The notes: generated by a model not told the origin, from the letters alone. A stretch of 64,000 bases of DNA from JAVKBW01 sp040222995 (GCA_040222995.1 JAVKBW010000046.1:248001-312000); one strand, 5' to 3'. Positions 26,287 through 35,381 are shown, numbered from the stretch's first letter. Translations and numbers: made by a program.

Positions 26287-27185
26287 GCGGTCTCTTCCGA
26301 CGGGACCGGCAGGTTTCGAAGCCGCAGCCGTTTGATGCGCCGGGGGTCGCCGTCGACAACCTCGAACTCGACGCCGCTTTCCTCGTGCTGGATCAACTCG
26401 CCCCGGCTCGGAACATGGCCGGCGAGGGTGAAGACGAGGCCGCCGATCGTATCGATATCGTCGTCGCGTTCCTCATCGGACAGGATCGGGCCGAAGCGGG
26501 CTTCAAGATCCTCGACCGGCAACCTGGCGTCGGCGAGATAGATCCCGTCGCCGCGTTCGACGATCTGGGGCCCGGTCTCGACATCGTGCTCGTCCTCGAT
26601 TTCGCCGACGATTTCCTCGACCAGGTCTTCGATGGTGATCAGGCCGTCGATGCCGCCGTATTCGTCAACCACCAGCGCCATGTGCTGCCGCGTCATGCGC
26701 ATCTGCAGCAGCAGATCCAGAACCCGCATGCTGGGGGCGATGATCAGCACCTTGCGCATGATCGTCTGTAGCGAAAAATCGTCCGGCTTCTCGGTCGTTG
26801 CGGCGAAAACGTCCTTGATATGGACCATGCCGAGAATTTCATCCAGCACGCCGGTATAGACCGGGTAGCGGGAATGTGGATGCTTCACCATGATCTGCAC
26901 CAGGTCTTCGAGCGGCGTTTTCGTATCGACGCCGACAATGTCGACCCGGGGGACCATCACGTCATACGCGGTCATCTCGCCGACTTTGAGGATGTTGGCG
27001 ATCAGAACGCGTTCGCCGGGATCGATCGGCGTTTCACGGTCGTCGTGCTGCTCGATCAGTTCCTCAAAGGCGTCGCGAAGATGCGAATCGCCGTTCCTGC
27101 CGGATAAGGCGCGGATAAGCTGGAACAGAAGGCCCTGTTTTCTGCCGCCGTCCAGACTGTCTGTTTGTCCTGTTTCTTCAGCCAT
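26283..27185 (-). CDS. corC: Hemolysin/CorC family CBS-domain protein (YbeX)
   Basis: 300-residue cytoplasmic protein with two CBS domains (about 65-190; VPRVDIVGVDTKTPLEDL, VVDEYGGIDGLITIEDLVEEI) and a C-terminal CorC_HlyC domain (about 205-290). No DUF21 membrane domain, so it is the CorC/YbeX type. E. coli CorC is linked to magnesium efflux and YbeX to ribosome maturation. Located between ybeY and lnt, overlapping lnt by 4 nt. Confidence 0.93.
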   Translation of the reverse strand: MAEETGQTDSLDGGRKQGLLFQLIRALSGRNGDSHLRDAFEELIEQHDDRETPIDPGERVLIANILKVGEMTAYDVMVPRVDIVGVDTKTPLEDLVQIMVKHPHSRYPVYTGVLDEILGMVHIKDVFAATTEKPDDFSLQTIMRKVLIIAPSMRVLDLLLQMRMTRQHMALVVDEYGGIDGLITIEDLVEEIVGEIEDEHDVETGPQIVERGDGIYLADARLPVEDLEARFGPILSDEERDDDIDTIGGLVFTLAGHVPSRGELIQHEESGVEFEVVDGDPRRIKRLRLRNLPVPSEETA

Positions 27186-27196
27186 GAGTTTTAGGT

Positions 27197-27691
27197 TTAT
27201 TCGGCCGCCGCCGCATCCGGTTCCTGATAAGGGTTGGCCACATCCAGTGTTGCAAGAATGCCTATCTCGCGGGCTTCCATTTCCGCCGCTTCCGACGGGG
27301 TTTCATGGTCGTAGCCGAGAAGGTGGAGAAACCCGTGTACGGCCAGATGCATCAAGTGTGCCTCAACGGTCTTGTTCTGCGCAACGGCCTCGCGTTCGAC
27401 GGTTTCCCGGGCGAAGACGATATCGCCCAGCAGATGCGGCATACCCGGCAGGTCCGGGGTGCCGGCCGGGAACGACAGGACGTTCGTCGGTTTATCCTTT
27501 CCGCGCCAGTCGCGGTTCAGCGCCTGTACCGCATCGTCGTCGCTCAGCAGGACGCTCAGTTCCGCCGGTCCGTCCAGCCGGTCCCGTTCGATGGCCAAAG
27601 CCGCCGTCACCGCGCGCTCGACCAGCCCGGCCGACCCGTCCGGCCAGTCTTCCGCCCCCGCAATGTCGATGGTGAGGCCGGACGCCGTCAT
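27197..27691 (-). CDS. ybeY: Endoribonuclease YbeY (16S rRNA maturation)
   Basis: Single-domain zinc RNase of 164 residues involved in 16S 3'-end maturation and rRNA quality control. The H-x3-H-x5-H motif is clear in HLAVHGFLHLLGYDH, preceded by the family stretch LNRDWRGKDKPTNVLSF. Its start overlaps the end of phoH by 4 nt (27688-27691), so the pair is translationally coupled. Confidence 0.96.
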   Translation of the reverse strand: MTASGLTIDIAGAEDWPDGSAGLVERAVTAALAIERDRLDGPAELSVLLSDDDAVQALNRDWRGKDKPTNVLSFPAGTPDLPGMPHLLGDIVFARETVEREAVAQNKTVEAHLMHLAVHGFLHLLGYDHETPSEAAEMEAREIGILATLDVANPYQEPDAAAAE

Positions 27692-28692
27692 TTCTGGCCG
27701 TTCCCGCCGTTCAACTGCTTCTGATCGCGCGCGCCATAGGCCCGGACGATCTTCGCCACCATCGGGTGGCGGACGACATCGCTGTCGTCGAACCGCACGA
27801 TGTCGATGCCCGTTACATCGTCCAGCACCTCCAGCGCGTCCTTCAGGCCGGATTTCTGCCCGGGCGGCAGATCGACCTGGCTGAGGTCGCCGGTCACCAC
27901 CATGCGGGCGTTGTCGCCGAGGCGGGTCAGAAACATTTTCATCTGCACAGTCGTCGTGTTCTGCGCTTCGTCCAGCAAAACGAAAGCGTTTTTCAGTGTC
28001 CGGCCGCGCATGAAGGCAAGCGGCGCGATTTCGATCTCATTGGATTCCAGCTTCCGGGTCACCAGATCGGCCGGCATTGTATCGTAAAGGGCGTCATAAA
28101 TGGGCCGCAGATACGGATCGACTTTCTCTTTCATGTCGCCGGGCAGGAAACCGAGTCGTTCGCCGGCCTCGACGGCGGGCCGGGACAGCACCAGCCTGTC
28201 GACCTGCCCCGCCATCATCATCGACACGCCGTGACAGACCGCCAGATAGGTCTTGCCGGTCCCGGCGGGCCCGATACCGAAAACCAGGTCGTTTTCCAAC
28301 ATCGCTTCGATATAGGCGGCCTGCCGGGGCGAACGCGCCTTGACCTGCCGTCTCTTGGTCCGGATGACCGGTTCCTTCTCGCCGAACAGATCGGTCGGCG
28401 CGGTCGCCATGCGGACAGCCGCGTCGACATCGGCGGCGTCTATCTCGTCGCCGTTCTTGACCTGCTGATACAGCCGCGCCAGGGCGGACCGGGCGACCTC
28501 GACGGCGTCGTCCTTGCCTTCCAGCGCGATCTGGTTACCGCGATTGATCAGGGCGATTCCGAGAGATTCTTCGATTCGCACGAGAAATTTGTCGTGTTCC
28601 CCGAAAAGTAGCGGCAACAACCTGTTGTCATCGAAGCTTATCAGGTTTGCCGGTCCGGCGGTTTCGCCGGAGCCCGATGCCAGTGTCGTCAC
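27688..28692 (-). CDS. PhoH-like ATPase (YbeZ)
   Basis: 334-residue NTP-binding protein of the PhoH family. Walker A GPAGTGKTYLAV and Walker B-type VLLDEAQNTT are visible, with the family motif PPGQKSGLKDALEVL. YbeZ is thought to act with YbeY on rRNA. Its ATG overlaps the miaB stop (28689-28692). Residues 1-110 form an extra N-terminal module (R3H-like or KH-like in related proteins). Confidence 0.95.
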   Translation of the reverse strand: MTTLASGSGETAGPANLISFDDNRLLPLLFGEHDKFLVRIEESLGIALINRGNQIALEGKDDAVEVARSALARLYQQVKNGDEIDAADVDAAVRMATAPTDLFGEKEPVIRTKRRQVKARSPRQAAYIEAMLENDLVFGIGPAGTGKTYLAVCHGVSMMMAGQVDRLVLSRPAVEAGERLGFLPGDMKEKVDPYLRPIYDALYDTMPADLVTRKLESNEIEIAPLAFMRGRTLKNAFVLLDEAQNTTTVQMKMFLTRLGDNARMVVTGDLSQVDLPPGQKSGLKDALEVLDDVTGIDIVRFDDSDVVRHPMVAKIVRAYGARDQKQLNGGNGQK

Positions 28693-30077
28693 GCATAAAC
28701 CCTTTCGGTGACCGGAGTATCCGCATCCTTTATTGGATGATTCGTCAGTTTTGCGAACAGGCTGTGCCCGCTGACATGCGATATTTCACACATGCCGATC
28801 CGGCCGATAATATCCGGGCCCGCATCAACATGAACGGGTTGCAGATACGGGCTGCGCCCGACGATCTGACCGGCGCGCCGGCCGGACTTTTCGAAAAGCA
28901 CGGGTAGCACCTTTCCGGCCATCGACTGGTTGAACGCCGATTGCTGTTCCTCCAGCAACTGCTGCAGGGAAATCAGGCGTTCCGACGCGACGCGTTCGTC
29001 CACCGGGTCCATACCGGCGGCCGGCGTGCCGGGACGGGTGGAATACTTGAAGGAAAACGCGCCGGCAAAGCGGATTTCCGTAACCAGGCGAACCGTTTCC
29101 GCGAAATCGGCGTCGGTTTCGCCGGGAAACCCGACGATGAAATCGGAGGACAGCGCCAGATCCGGCTGGGCGTCGCGCAGGCGGCCGACGATGCGGCGGT
29201 AATCCTCGGCGGTGTGCTTGCGGTTCATCGCCGCCAGAATCCGGTCCGACCCGCTTTGCACCGGCAGATGCAGATACGGCATCAGGGCCGGCACGTCGCG
29301 ATGCGCGGCAATCAGATCGTCATCGACATCGCGCGGGTGGCTGGTCGTGTAGCGAATGCGGTCGACGCCGTCGATTTCGGCCAGCGACCGGATCAGCCGG
29401 CCCAGGGTCCAGTCCGCCGACCCGTCCGGCGCCTCGCCGTGATAGGCGTTGACGTTCTGGCCCAGCAGGGTGATGTCGCGAACGCCGTCATCGGCCAGCC
29501 GCCGGGCTTCGGCCAGAATGTCGGCGGCCGGGCGCGAAAATTCCGCGCCTCTGGTATAGGGCACGACACAAAACGTGCAGAATTTGTCGCAACCTTCCTG
29601 AATGGTCAGAAACGCGGCAACGCCCTTTCCGGTCAGGCGTTCTTCCGGCAGATTGTCGAACTTGTCATCGGCCGGAAAATCGGTGTCGAGAACCTTTCGG
29701 CCTTCCTCGCCCAGCGCCCTGGTCACCATTTCCGGCAGCCGGTGATAGGTCTGCGGTCCGAACACGATATCGACCTGCGGCGCGCGGGCGACGATTTCCT
29801 CGCCTTCCGCCTGGGCGACGCAGCCGGCGACGGCCAGCAGCATCCGTCCGCCGGTTTCGGCTTTCTGCAGTTGCAGCGGTTTCAGACGGCCGAGTTCGGA
29901 ATAGACTTTTTCCGCGGCTTTCTCGCGGATATGGCAGGTATTCAGAATCACCAGATCGGCATCTTCCGGACTGTGCGTCAGGGCATAGCCGAGCGGCGTC
30001 ATGACATCCGCCATCCGGTCGGAGTCATAGACGTTCATCTGACAACCATACGTCTTAATAAAGAGCTTCTTCGGCAA
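28689..30077 (-). CDS. miaB: tRNA-2-methylthio-N6-dimethylallyladenosine synthase MiaB
   Basis: Radical-SAM methylthiotransferase that adds the methylthio group at A37 of tRNA. 462 residues: N-terminal UPF0004 domain with cluster Cys in TYGCQMN, NTCHIRE and AGCVAQA; radical-SAM CxxxCxxC in GCDKFCTFCVVPY; C-terminal TRAM domain (about 385-450). The start is a TTG at 30077, chosen because the first cluster Cys lies only 10 residues in and a GAGG sits 10 nt upstream. First gene of the miaB-phoH-ybeY-corC-lnt run. Confidence 0.96.
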   Translation of the reverse strand: MPKKLFIKTYGCQMNVYDSDRMADVMTPLGYALTHSPEDADLVILNTCHIREKAAEKVYSELGRLKPLQLQKAETGGRMLLAVAGCVAQAEGEEIVARAPQVDIVFGPQTYHRLPEMVTRALGEEGRKVLDTDFPADDKFDNLPEERLTGKGVAAFLTIQEGCDKFCTFCVVPYTRGAEFSRPAADILAEARRLADDGVRDITLLGQNVNAYHGEAPDGSADWTLGRLIRSLAEIDGVDRIRYTTSHPRDVDDDLIAAHRDVPALMPYLHLPVQSGSDRILAAMNRKHTAEDYRRIVGRLRDAQPDLALSSDFIVGFPGETDADFAETVRLVTEIRFAGAFSFKYSTRPGTPAAGMDPVDERVASERLISLQQLLEEQQSAFNQSMAGKVLPVLFEKSGRRAGQIVGRSPYLQPVHVDAGPDIIGRIGMCEISHVSGHSLFAKLTNHPIKDADTPVTERVYA

Positions 30078-30181
30078 GCCCGGTAATCCTCAGCCTGACT
30101 GCGCCATCAGGGAATCCAAACATCCACATGGGCATTTGGACTGTCCATAGCACCACGAAGGGCTGAACTTCAAGCTGTGGA

Positions 30182-31081
30182 TCACGCGGTTTCCTGCGCC
30201 ACCGGCGCGCCGACATCGGCGAATGCGGGGGCAGGCAGGGCGGCCGGGCTCGTATCGAACCGGCCGCGCAGCGAATCCGACAGGCCTTTGGAGACCATTG
30301 CCTCGCAATGCCGGGCCAGCGCCTTGCGCGAACCATAATCCTTCAGCCGGACCGGTTCATGAAACACGACGTCGACACCGATCTGCCCCAGGCCAAGCGC
30401 GCGCCAGAGATGCGGCGCCAGCTCCATGTCGCCGTACCAGGCGAAATGGGGTCGCAGCCACCGCCCCATCGGCAGGCCGTCAAAGCGGGAATAGGCAATC
30501 GACAGCGGCTGTACGTAAACCTGATCTCCGTCGATCTCGATCGAGGCGGAATCGAACAGGGCGGACTTGAAGGTGAGGGCCCGGGACCCGTCTGAACTGG
30601 TGCCTTCCGGAAACAGCACCAGCCGTCCGCCACCGGACAGCCGGTCGGCGATGGCCTTGCGCTGGGCTGCGATTTCGCGGGAATTGCGGTTGACGAAAAC
30701 CGTGTTCTGCAACCGCGCAAGATAGCCGAAACCGGCCCAGCCGCCGACTTCGGCCTTGGCGACGAAGGAGGCGTCCAGCGCCGCGCCGAGAACGCAGATA
30801 TCGAGATAGGAAACATGGTTTGCGACGAACAGAACCGGTTTTCCCTGCAATATCTTGCCGTGCCGGGCGAGATCGATGCCGCAGATTTTCAGCGCCCCGC
30901 GATGCCAGAGCTGGGTGATGCGGTAGGGGAAAGGTTTTTGCCGCACCGCGCGGATCGGATGGGTCGTCGCCAGGATCAGCGTCCAAAGCACAAGCCCGGC
31001 CACGCGGCTGGCCGACAGGATGCGGCTGGCCGGCGGCGCGGAGCCGTCGATGGCGTCAACCTTCGGCATTTTTACGGGCAT
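30182..31081 (-). CDS. olsA: Lyso-ornithine lipid / 1-acylglycerol acyltransferase (OlsA/PlsC-like)
   Basis: 299-residue PlsC-fold acyltransferase with a membrane segment near 25-45. Catalytic motif NHVSYLD (H-x4-D) and the substrate loop FPEGTSSDGSRAL are present. Directly after olsB (26-nt overlap), the pair fits OlsA, which O-acylates lyso-ornithine lipid made by OlsB; a general PlsC role is the alternative. An ATG at 31069 is a possible alternative start. The C-terminal 30 residues are Pro/Ala-rich. Confidence 0.8.
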   Translation of the reverse strand: MPVKMPKVDAIDGSAPPASRILSASRVAGLVLWTLILATTHPIRAVRQKPFPYRITQLWHRGALKICGIDLARHGKILQGKPVLFVANHVSYLDICVLGAALDASFVAKAEVGGWAGFGYLARLQNTVFVNRNSREIAAQRKAIADRLSGGGRLVLFPEGTSSDGSRALTFKSALFDSASIEIDGDQVYVQPLSIAYSRFDGLPMGRWLRPHFAWYGDMELAPHLWRALGLGQIGVDVVFHEPVRLKDYGSRKALARHCEAMVSKGLSDSLRGRFDTSPAALPAPAFADVGAPVAQETA

Positions 31082-31901
31082 AGTGTTTGGAATACCGGTC
31101 CGTCACCAGATCGGTTTTCACGATGACGCAGATATCGACCGTGTTGAACTGCGGGTCGATCACCGCGCCGTCGCCGACGAATCCGCCGAGGCGAAGATAT
31201 CCCTTGATCAGCGGTGGAATTCTGCCGAGCGCCTCTTTCGGGCTGATGGCGTCCTTTTCCATCAGGTCCATCGAATGATAGCGATGCGGCAAAGCCGTTG
31301 CGCGCAGTTCATCCGGCGCCAGATGGTAGTGGTACAGGTAGGACAGCGGCAGGGCGAGTTCGTTGACATCGGTTCCCTGGAAGCTGGCGCAGCCGAACAT
31401 CAGTTCGATATCGTAGTGAAACACATAGGCGGCGATTCCGCGCCACAGAAGGTCCATGACCCGGCGGGTGCGGTACGGTTCGTCGACGCAGGACCGGCCC
31501 AGTTCCAGGACTTCGCCCGGCAGATTTGCAATCGGCGCGATGTTGTACTCATCGACGGAATAAAACTGCCCGATCCGGTCGGCCGCAGCCCGCCGCATCA
31601 GTCGGTAGGTGCCGACGACCGCTTCCGGCCCGTCACCCAGATCGTGATCGACGACCTGCAGATGGTCGGCGACCACGTCGTAATCGTCGAAGTCGCGCTT
31701 TACCGCCAGCATCGCGTCTGACGGCTTTGCCGACATTTCTTCGTAAAACACCCGATACCGCAGCGCCTGGGAGGCGGCGATGTCTTCAGCGCTGGTGCTG
31801 ACCCGTATTTCCAGGCTGCCGGTTGTCAGTCCGCGCAGAACCTGCGCCAGAGAAGGCGTTTCCTCGGCAGGACGCGGGACGCGCAGGGCGGTCGAGTTCA
31901 T
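31056..31901 (-). CDS. olsB: Ornithine-acyl-ACP N-acyltransferase OlsB
   Basis: GNAT-fold enzyme that transfers a 3-hydroxyacyl chain from ACP to ornithine, the first step of ornithine-lipid synthesis, a phosphorus-free membrane lipid made by many alphaproteobacteria. 281 residues: ALRYRVFYEEM, VVGTYRLM, ELGRSCVDEPYR and LMFGCASFQGTD are family motifs. I chose the ATG at 31901; a GTG at 31916 adds five residues, and neither has a clear Shine-Dalgarno site. Overlaps olsA, indicating an operon. Confidence 0.85.
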   Translation of the reverse strand: MNSTALRVPRPAEETPSLAQVLRGLTTGSLEIRVSTSAEDIAASQALRYRVFYEEMSAKPSDAMLAVKRDFDDYDVVADHLQVVDHDLGDGPEAVVGTYRLMRRAAADRIGQFYSVDEYNIAPIANLPGEVLELGRSCVDEPYRTRRVMDLLWRGIAAYVFHYDIELMFGCASFQGTDVNELALPLSYLYHYHLAPDELRATALPHRYHSMDLMEKDAISPKEALGRIPPLIKGYLRLGGFVGDGAVIDPQFNTVDICVIVKTDLVTDRYSKHYARKNAEG

Positions 31902-32040
31902 ATCGGGTTTTTTCACAGATTAATGATACCAAATTTCTTCATACGCTGCGAACATGAAGGCTTTGAGACAAAAACACGACATTTTCGTGTAACTGGGATC
32001 GAGGCTAAACATTTTCCGGCACTTCGAGAGTCAGAAAGAG

Positions 32041-32490
32041 TCAGTCACGTTTCTTTTTGTCGGTTTTTACCCCGTAGAGTTCCAGCCTGTGATCGACCAG
32101 CCGGAATCCCAGTTCCTTGGCGATCCGTTCCTGCAACCGTTCGATCTCTTCATTCTGAAATTCAATAACATCGCCGCTGTCGACATCGATCAGGTGATCG
32201 TGGTGATCGTCGGGCACTTCCTCATACCGCGACCGGCCGTCCCGGAAATCGTGCCGGGTCAGAATATCGGAATCCTCCAGCAGCCGAACCGTCCGGTAGA
32301 CGGTGGCGATACTGATTCGCGGATCGATTTCGGTCGCTCGCCTGTGAAGCTGTTCGACATCGGGATGATCCGTCGCTTCCGACAGAACGCGCGCGATAAC
32401 CCGCCGCTGGTCGGTCATTTTCATGCCTTTTTCAAGGCACTGTTCTTCAATGCGGCTGATCGATTCGTCTTGTTGTGGTGCGTTGGGCAA
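32041..32490 (-). CDS. Fur-family metal regulator (Fur/Mur type)
   Basis: 149-residue Fur family repressor: winged-helix region about 20-85 (KMTDQRRVIARVLSE, SIATVYRTVRLL) and dimer domain with the HHDHLIDVDSGDVIEF motif. The CxxC pair of E. coli Fur is replaced by D-V-D-S, as in the manganese-responsive Mur proteins of rhizobia. Metal specificity (Fe or Mn) cannot be told. The start is probably the TTG at 32490, as no ATG is suitably placed before KGMKMTDQRR except an internal one. It lies after mucR on the same strand. Confidence 0.88.
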   Translation of the reverse strand: MPNAPQQDESISRIEEQCLEKGMKMTDQRRVIARVLSEATDHPDVEQLHRRATEIDPRISIATVYRTVRLLEDSDILTRHDFRDGRSRYEEVPDDHHDHLIDVDSGDVIEFQNEEIERLQERIAKELGFRLVDHRLELYGVKTDKKKRD

Positions 32491-32519
32491 TACCTGTTCC
32501 GATTTTCTGTTGTTGTTCG

Positions 32520-32942
32520 TCAGCGTCGCCGCGGTTTCGTGCCCAGACCGATTTGTTTGGCGAGTCTGCTGCGCTGTTTCGCGTAGTTCGGCGCCACCAT
32601 CGGATAGTCCTGGGGCAAATCCCAGCGCTCACGGTATTCTTCCGGGCTCATATTGTACGCGGTCTTGAGATGCCGCTTCAACATTTTCAGTTTCTTGCCG
32701 TCTTCCAGGCAGATCAGATAGTCCGGCGTCACGGAACGCTTCACAGGCACGGCGGGAATAAGCCCGTCGCCGTCATAGTCCGGCAAGTCGCCGAACTGCG
32801 ACAATGTCTTGTAGACCTGCTCAATCAGATCCGGCAGTTCGCCGACGCCAACTTCATTGTGGGAAACGTGTGCAGCGACGATTTGCGAGGTAAGACCCAG
32901 CATTTCCGACGATGACAAGTCTTCATTCAGGACATCCGACAT
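32520..32942 (-). CDS. Ros/MucR family transcriptional regulator
   Basis: 140-residue MucR-type regulator, a H-NS-like global repressor in alphaproteobacteria (exopolysaccharide, motility, cell-cycle genes). The DNA-binding block PDYLICLEDGKKLKMLKRHL followed by YNMSPEEYRERW is clear. The classical zinc set C-x2-C is not intact: the second Cys is replaced by Asp (CLED), seen in some zinc-free Ros homologues. N-terminal residues 1-55 form the helical oligomerisation part (SEMLGLTSQIVAAHVSHN). Confidence 0.93.
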   Translation of the reverse strand: MSDVLNEDLSSSEMLGLTSQIVAAHVSHNEVGVGELPDLIEQVYKTLSQFGDLPDYDGDGLIPAVPVKRSVTPDYLICLEDGKKLKMLKRHLKTAYNMSPEEYRERWDLPQDYPMVAPNYAKQRSRLAKQIGLGTKPRRR

Positions 32943-33075
32943 CTTTGTCCGCTTCCTTTATCGCTACCTAAAACACTGCCGTCCCAGACTATCAAGAATA
33001 CAATCACCCCATCAAGTGAATGTCACCAATACATTGGGTGTCCTGAACAATGAATCGAGAGTAATTGCGGTTTTT

Positions 33076-33540
33076 CTATAAATTTCGACCCATCACCAGC
33101 GCATCGATGCGGTTGCGGCCGCGGCGGTAATAGTTCTTTCGAAGCCCTTTCTGTTCGAATCCGACGCGCCGGTAGAGCCCGATCGCCTGACCGTTATCGG
33201 CGGCGACTTCGAGGAACATCGTTTCCGCCCCCGCCGTCCGGCAGGTAGCGAAAGCTCGCTGCAGCATATTTTTCGCATAGCCCCGGCCCCGGTATTCCGG
33301 CGGCACGCCGATCGAGTAGATTTCCGACGTGTCGGCGGCTGTCATGCCGATAATGAAGCCGACAGGCATGTCCGCTCCGTCCCGTTCGGTTACTGCGACC
33401 ATCGACCATGTGGCTGGCGATTTCGTCAGGTCCTCGACGGCGGCTTCGCCATACGGTTCGTCGAAGGCCCGCTCGAACAGATCGCCGATGACGGCGTTGC
33501 CGACGATATATCCGGGAAGATGGTTCAGGTCCGTCGTCAT
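33076..33540 (-). CDS. rimI: Ribosomal-protein-alanine N-acetyltransferase RimI-like
   Basis: 154-residue GNAT protein of the RimI type: SIGVPPEYRGRGYAKNML (acetyl-CoA loop R/QxxGxG/A variant) and FLEVAADNGQAIGLYRRVGF. Enzymes of this type acetylate the N-terminus of ribosomal S18. The ATG at 33540 (MTTDLNHLPGY) is favoured over a longer in-frame extension into tsaB. It overlaps tsaB by 4 nt, the common tsaB-rimI arrangement. Confidence 0.88.
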   Translation of the reverse strand: MTTDLNHLPGYIVGNAVIGDLFERAFDEPYGEAAVEDLTKSPATWSMVAVTERDGADMPVGFIIGMTAADTSEIYSIGVPPEYRGRGYAKNMLQRAFATCRTAGAETMFLEVAADNGQAIGLYRRVGFEQKGLRKNYYRRGRNRIDALVMGRNL

Positions 33541-34229
33541 GTCGCCGGCCTGACGGTGACGTCGGGCGGCCGCAGGTACAAAGGCCGCGGCGGCAGCGAC
33601 CGGTCGGGTGGCAGGCCAAGGGTGCAGCGGCCGACATCGACGGCGGTGTAACCGTCGCCGCAGACCAGGTCTGCAGCGGCAATGCCGGCGCCGTCGTTTT
33701 CCAGAAAACGCCGTGCGCCGTCGCCGATCAGGATGCAACCTTCGGCGGCGATATCCGACAGCACACCGCACAGGGCGGGTCCGTCGAGCGCCGCGCCGTC
33801 CGACAGCGCCGCGCCGTCCGGCCCGAAAATCCGGGCATAGTAATCGCGGCGTTTGGTTTCCAGAACGACGGCGATCGGGTGCGCCGGGGGGGCGGGCCGG
33901 CCGGACAGGAAATTGCGTATTGTCGCATCGAAGGTCGTTATGCCCGTTGCCGGGATATCCAGCGCAAGCGCCATGGCGCGGGCCGACGCGAGGCCGATCC
34001 GGATGCCAGTAAACGCGCCCGGGCCGACGGTCACGGCGAGAATATCCAGGTCGGCGGGCGGCGTCGCGGCGTCTTTCAGCACCTCGTCGATCATCGGCAC
34101 CAGCCGTTCCGCCTGTCCCCGCTGCATGCCTTCATGCCGGGCGGCGACAACCTCGTCGCCCCGGAACAAGGCGACCGAGCAGGCCGGGCCGGCGCAATCC
34201 ATGGCAAGCAGATGCATTGTCGGGACCAA
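33537..34229 (-). CDS. tsaB: tRNA threonylcarbamoyladenosine synthesis protein TsaB
   Basis: 230-residue ASKHA-fold subunit that with TsaD and TsaE makes t6A37 in tRNA. N-terminal LLAMDCAGPACSVALF and the VGPGAFTGIRIGLASARAMA motif are diagnostic. The start is a TTG at 34229: a perfect AGGAGG (34240-34235) lies 5 nt upstream, while the next ATG (34217) would have the Shine-Dalgarno 17 nt away. Overlaps rimI. TsaD and TsaE are not in the window. Confidence 0.93.
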   Translation of the reverse strand: MVPTMHLLAMDCAGPACSVALFRGDEVVAARHEGMQRGQAERLVPMIDEVLKDAATPPADLDILAVTVGPGAFTGIRIGLASARAMALALDIPATGITTFDATIRNFLSGRPAPPAHPIAVVLETKRRDYYARIFGPDGAALSDGAALDGPALCGVLSDIAAEGCILIGDGARRFLENDGAGIAAADLVCGDGYTAVDVGRCTLGLPPDRSLPPRPLYLRPPDVTVRPAT

Positions 34230-34313
34230 AAGAACCTCCTATCGTTGTCGTGCATAACGGCTTGACCTTGGATGTCAATTCGGATTGCTTCAGTTCAGCG
34301 AGGAAAAGCGCGG

Positions 34314-35381
34314 GTGAATGAAATGCGAGGGCGTCGGTCGCCAACCAGAAACCGGGTTCTTCGAATTCTCGGCGTTGCCCTGATCCTGATGGCCGGTATT
34401 CTGCCCGGGTTCGATGCACCGGTCCGGGCGGCGGATTCCGCCGTCGTTCTGATGTATCACCGTTTCGGCGAAGACAAGTACCCGACGACCAGCGTCTCGC
34501 TGGAACAGTTTGACGCGCATCTGGCGGAACTGAAGTCGGGCGACTACACCGTCCTGCCGCTGAAAGAAATCATCGAGACCCTGCGAAACGGCGGCGAGGT
34601 GCCGGACAACACCGTGGCCATCACCATCGATGACGCCCATGCCTCGCTGTATGAAAACGGCTGGCCGCGCCTGAAGGAAGCCGGTTTTCCTTTCACCCTG
34701 TTCGTGGCCACAGAAACCCTCGATCAAAAAAACAGCTTCTACATGTCGTGGGATCAGATTCGCGAACTCGCCGCCGCCGGCGTGCAGATCGGTTCGCAAT
34801 CGGTGACGCATCTGCACATGGCCGATGCGACGGGCACGGTGAACCGCCGGGAACTGACCGTCTCCGCCGACCGCATCGAAGCGGAAATCGGCGCAAGGCC
34901 GGTGTATATCGCCTATCCCTACGGCGAGGCCAGCACGGCGGTGATGGCGGCCAGCCGCGATGCCGGATATACGGCGGGGTTCGGCCAGCATTCCGGCGTG
35001 GCCAATGCGAACAGCGATTTTTTCTACCTGCCGCGATTTCCGATGAACATGACCTACGGCGATATCGACCGGTTCAAACGGGTTGTCCGGACGCTGCCGT
35101 TGCCGGTTGAAGATCTGCTGCCGTCCGATCCGTTGCTGACGCAGAATCCGCCGTCTTTCGGCTTCACGATACCGGCGCGTCTGGGCACCCTGCCCAATCT
35201 GGCCTGCTATCATTCGGCTTTTCAGCGTCTGGACAAGATGGAACGGCTGGGCCCGCGACGGATCGAAATCCGGTTCGACGAAAAATTCCCGCCCGGCCGG
35301 AACCGCATCAACTGCACCGCGCCGGGGCCGGAAGGGCGCTGGCGCTGGTTCGGCATGCAATACTACGTGTCGCCATCATAG
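34314..35381 (+). CDS. NodB-like polysaccharide deacetylase family protein, exported
   Basis: CE4/NodB-type fold. An N-terminal membrane/signal segment (VLRILGVALILMAGIL) is followed by VVLMYHRFGEDKYPTT; motif 1 AITIDDAHAS carries the two Asp. Motif 2 reads GSQSVTHLHM, so the usual first metal His (HTxxH) is Gln. Activity may therefore be altered. The C-terminal 90 residues have no recognised domain. I chose the GTG at 34314 because AGGA lies 9 nt upstream; an upstream ATG at 34272 and a downstream ATG at 34323 are alternatives. Plus-strand, divergent from tsaB. Confidence 0.75.
   Translation: MNEMRGRRSPTRNRVLRILGVALILMAGILPGFDAPVRAADSAVVLMYHRFGEDKYPTTSVSLEQFDAHLAELKSGDYTVLPLKEIIETLRNGGEVPDNTVAITIDDAHASLYENGWPRLKEAGFPFTLFVATETLDQKNSFYMSWDQIRELAAAGVQIGSQSVTHLHMADATGTVNRRELTVSADRIEAEIGARPVYIAYPYGEASTAVMAASRDAGYTAGFGQHSGVANANSDFFYLPRFPMNMTYGDIDRFKRVVRTLPLPVEDLLPSDPLLTQNPPSFGFTIPARLGTLPNLACYHSAFQRLDKMERLGPRRIEIRFDEKFPPGRNRINCTAPGPEGRWRWFGMQYYVSPS

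Noticed and set aside
30078..30181. Inverted repeat between miaB and olsA as terminator
   Set aside because: The TCCAAA/TTTGGA pair is short and is not followed by a T-run in the direction of transcription.
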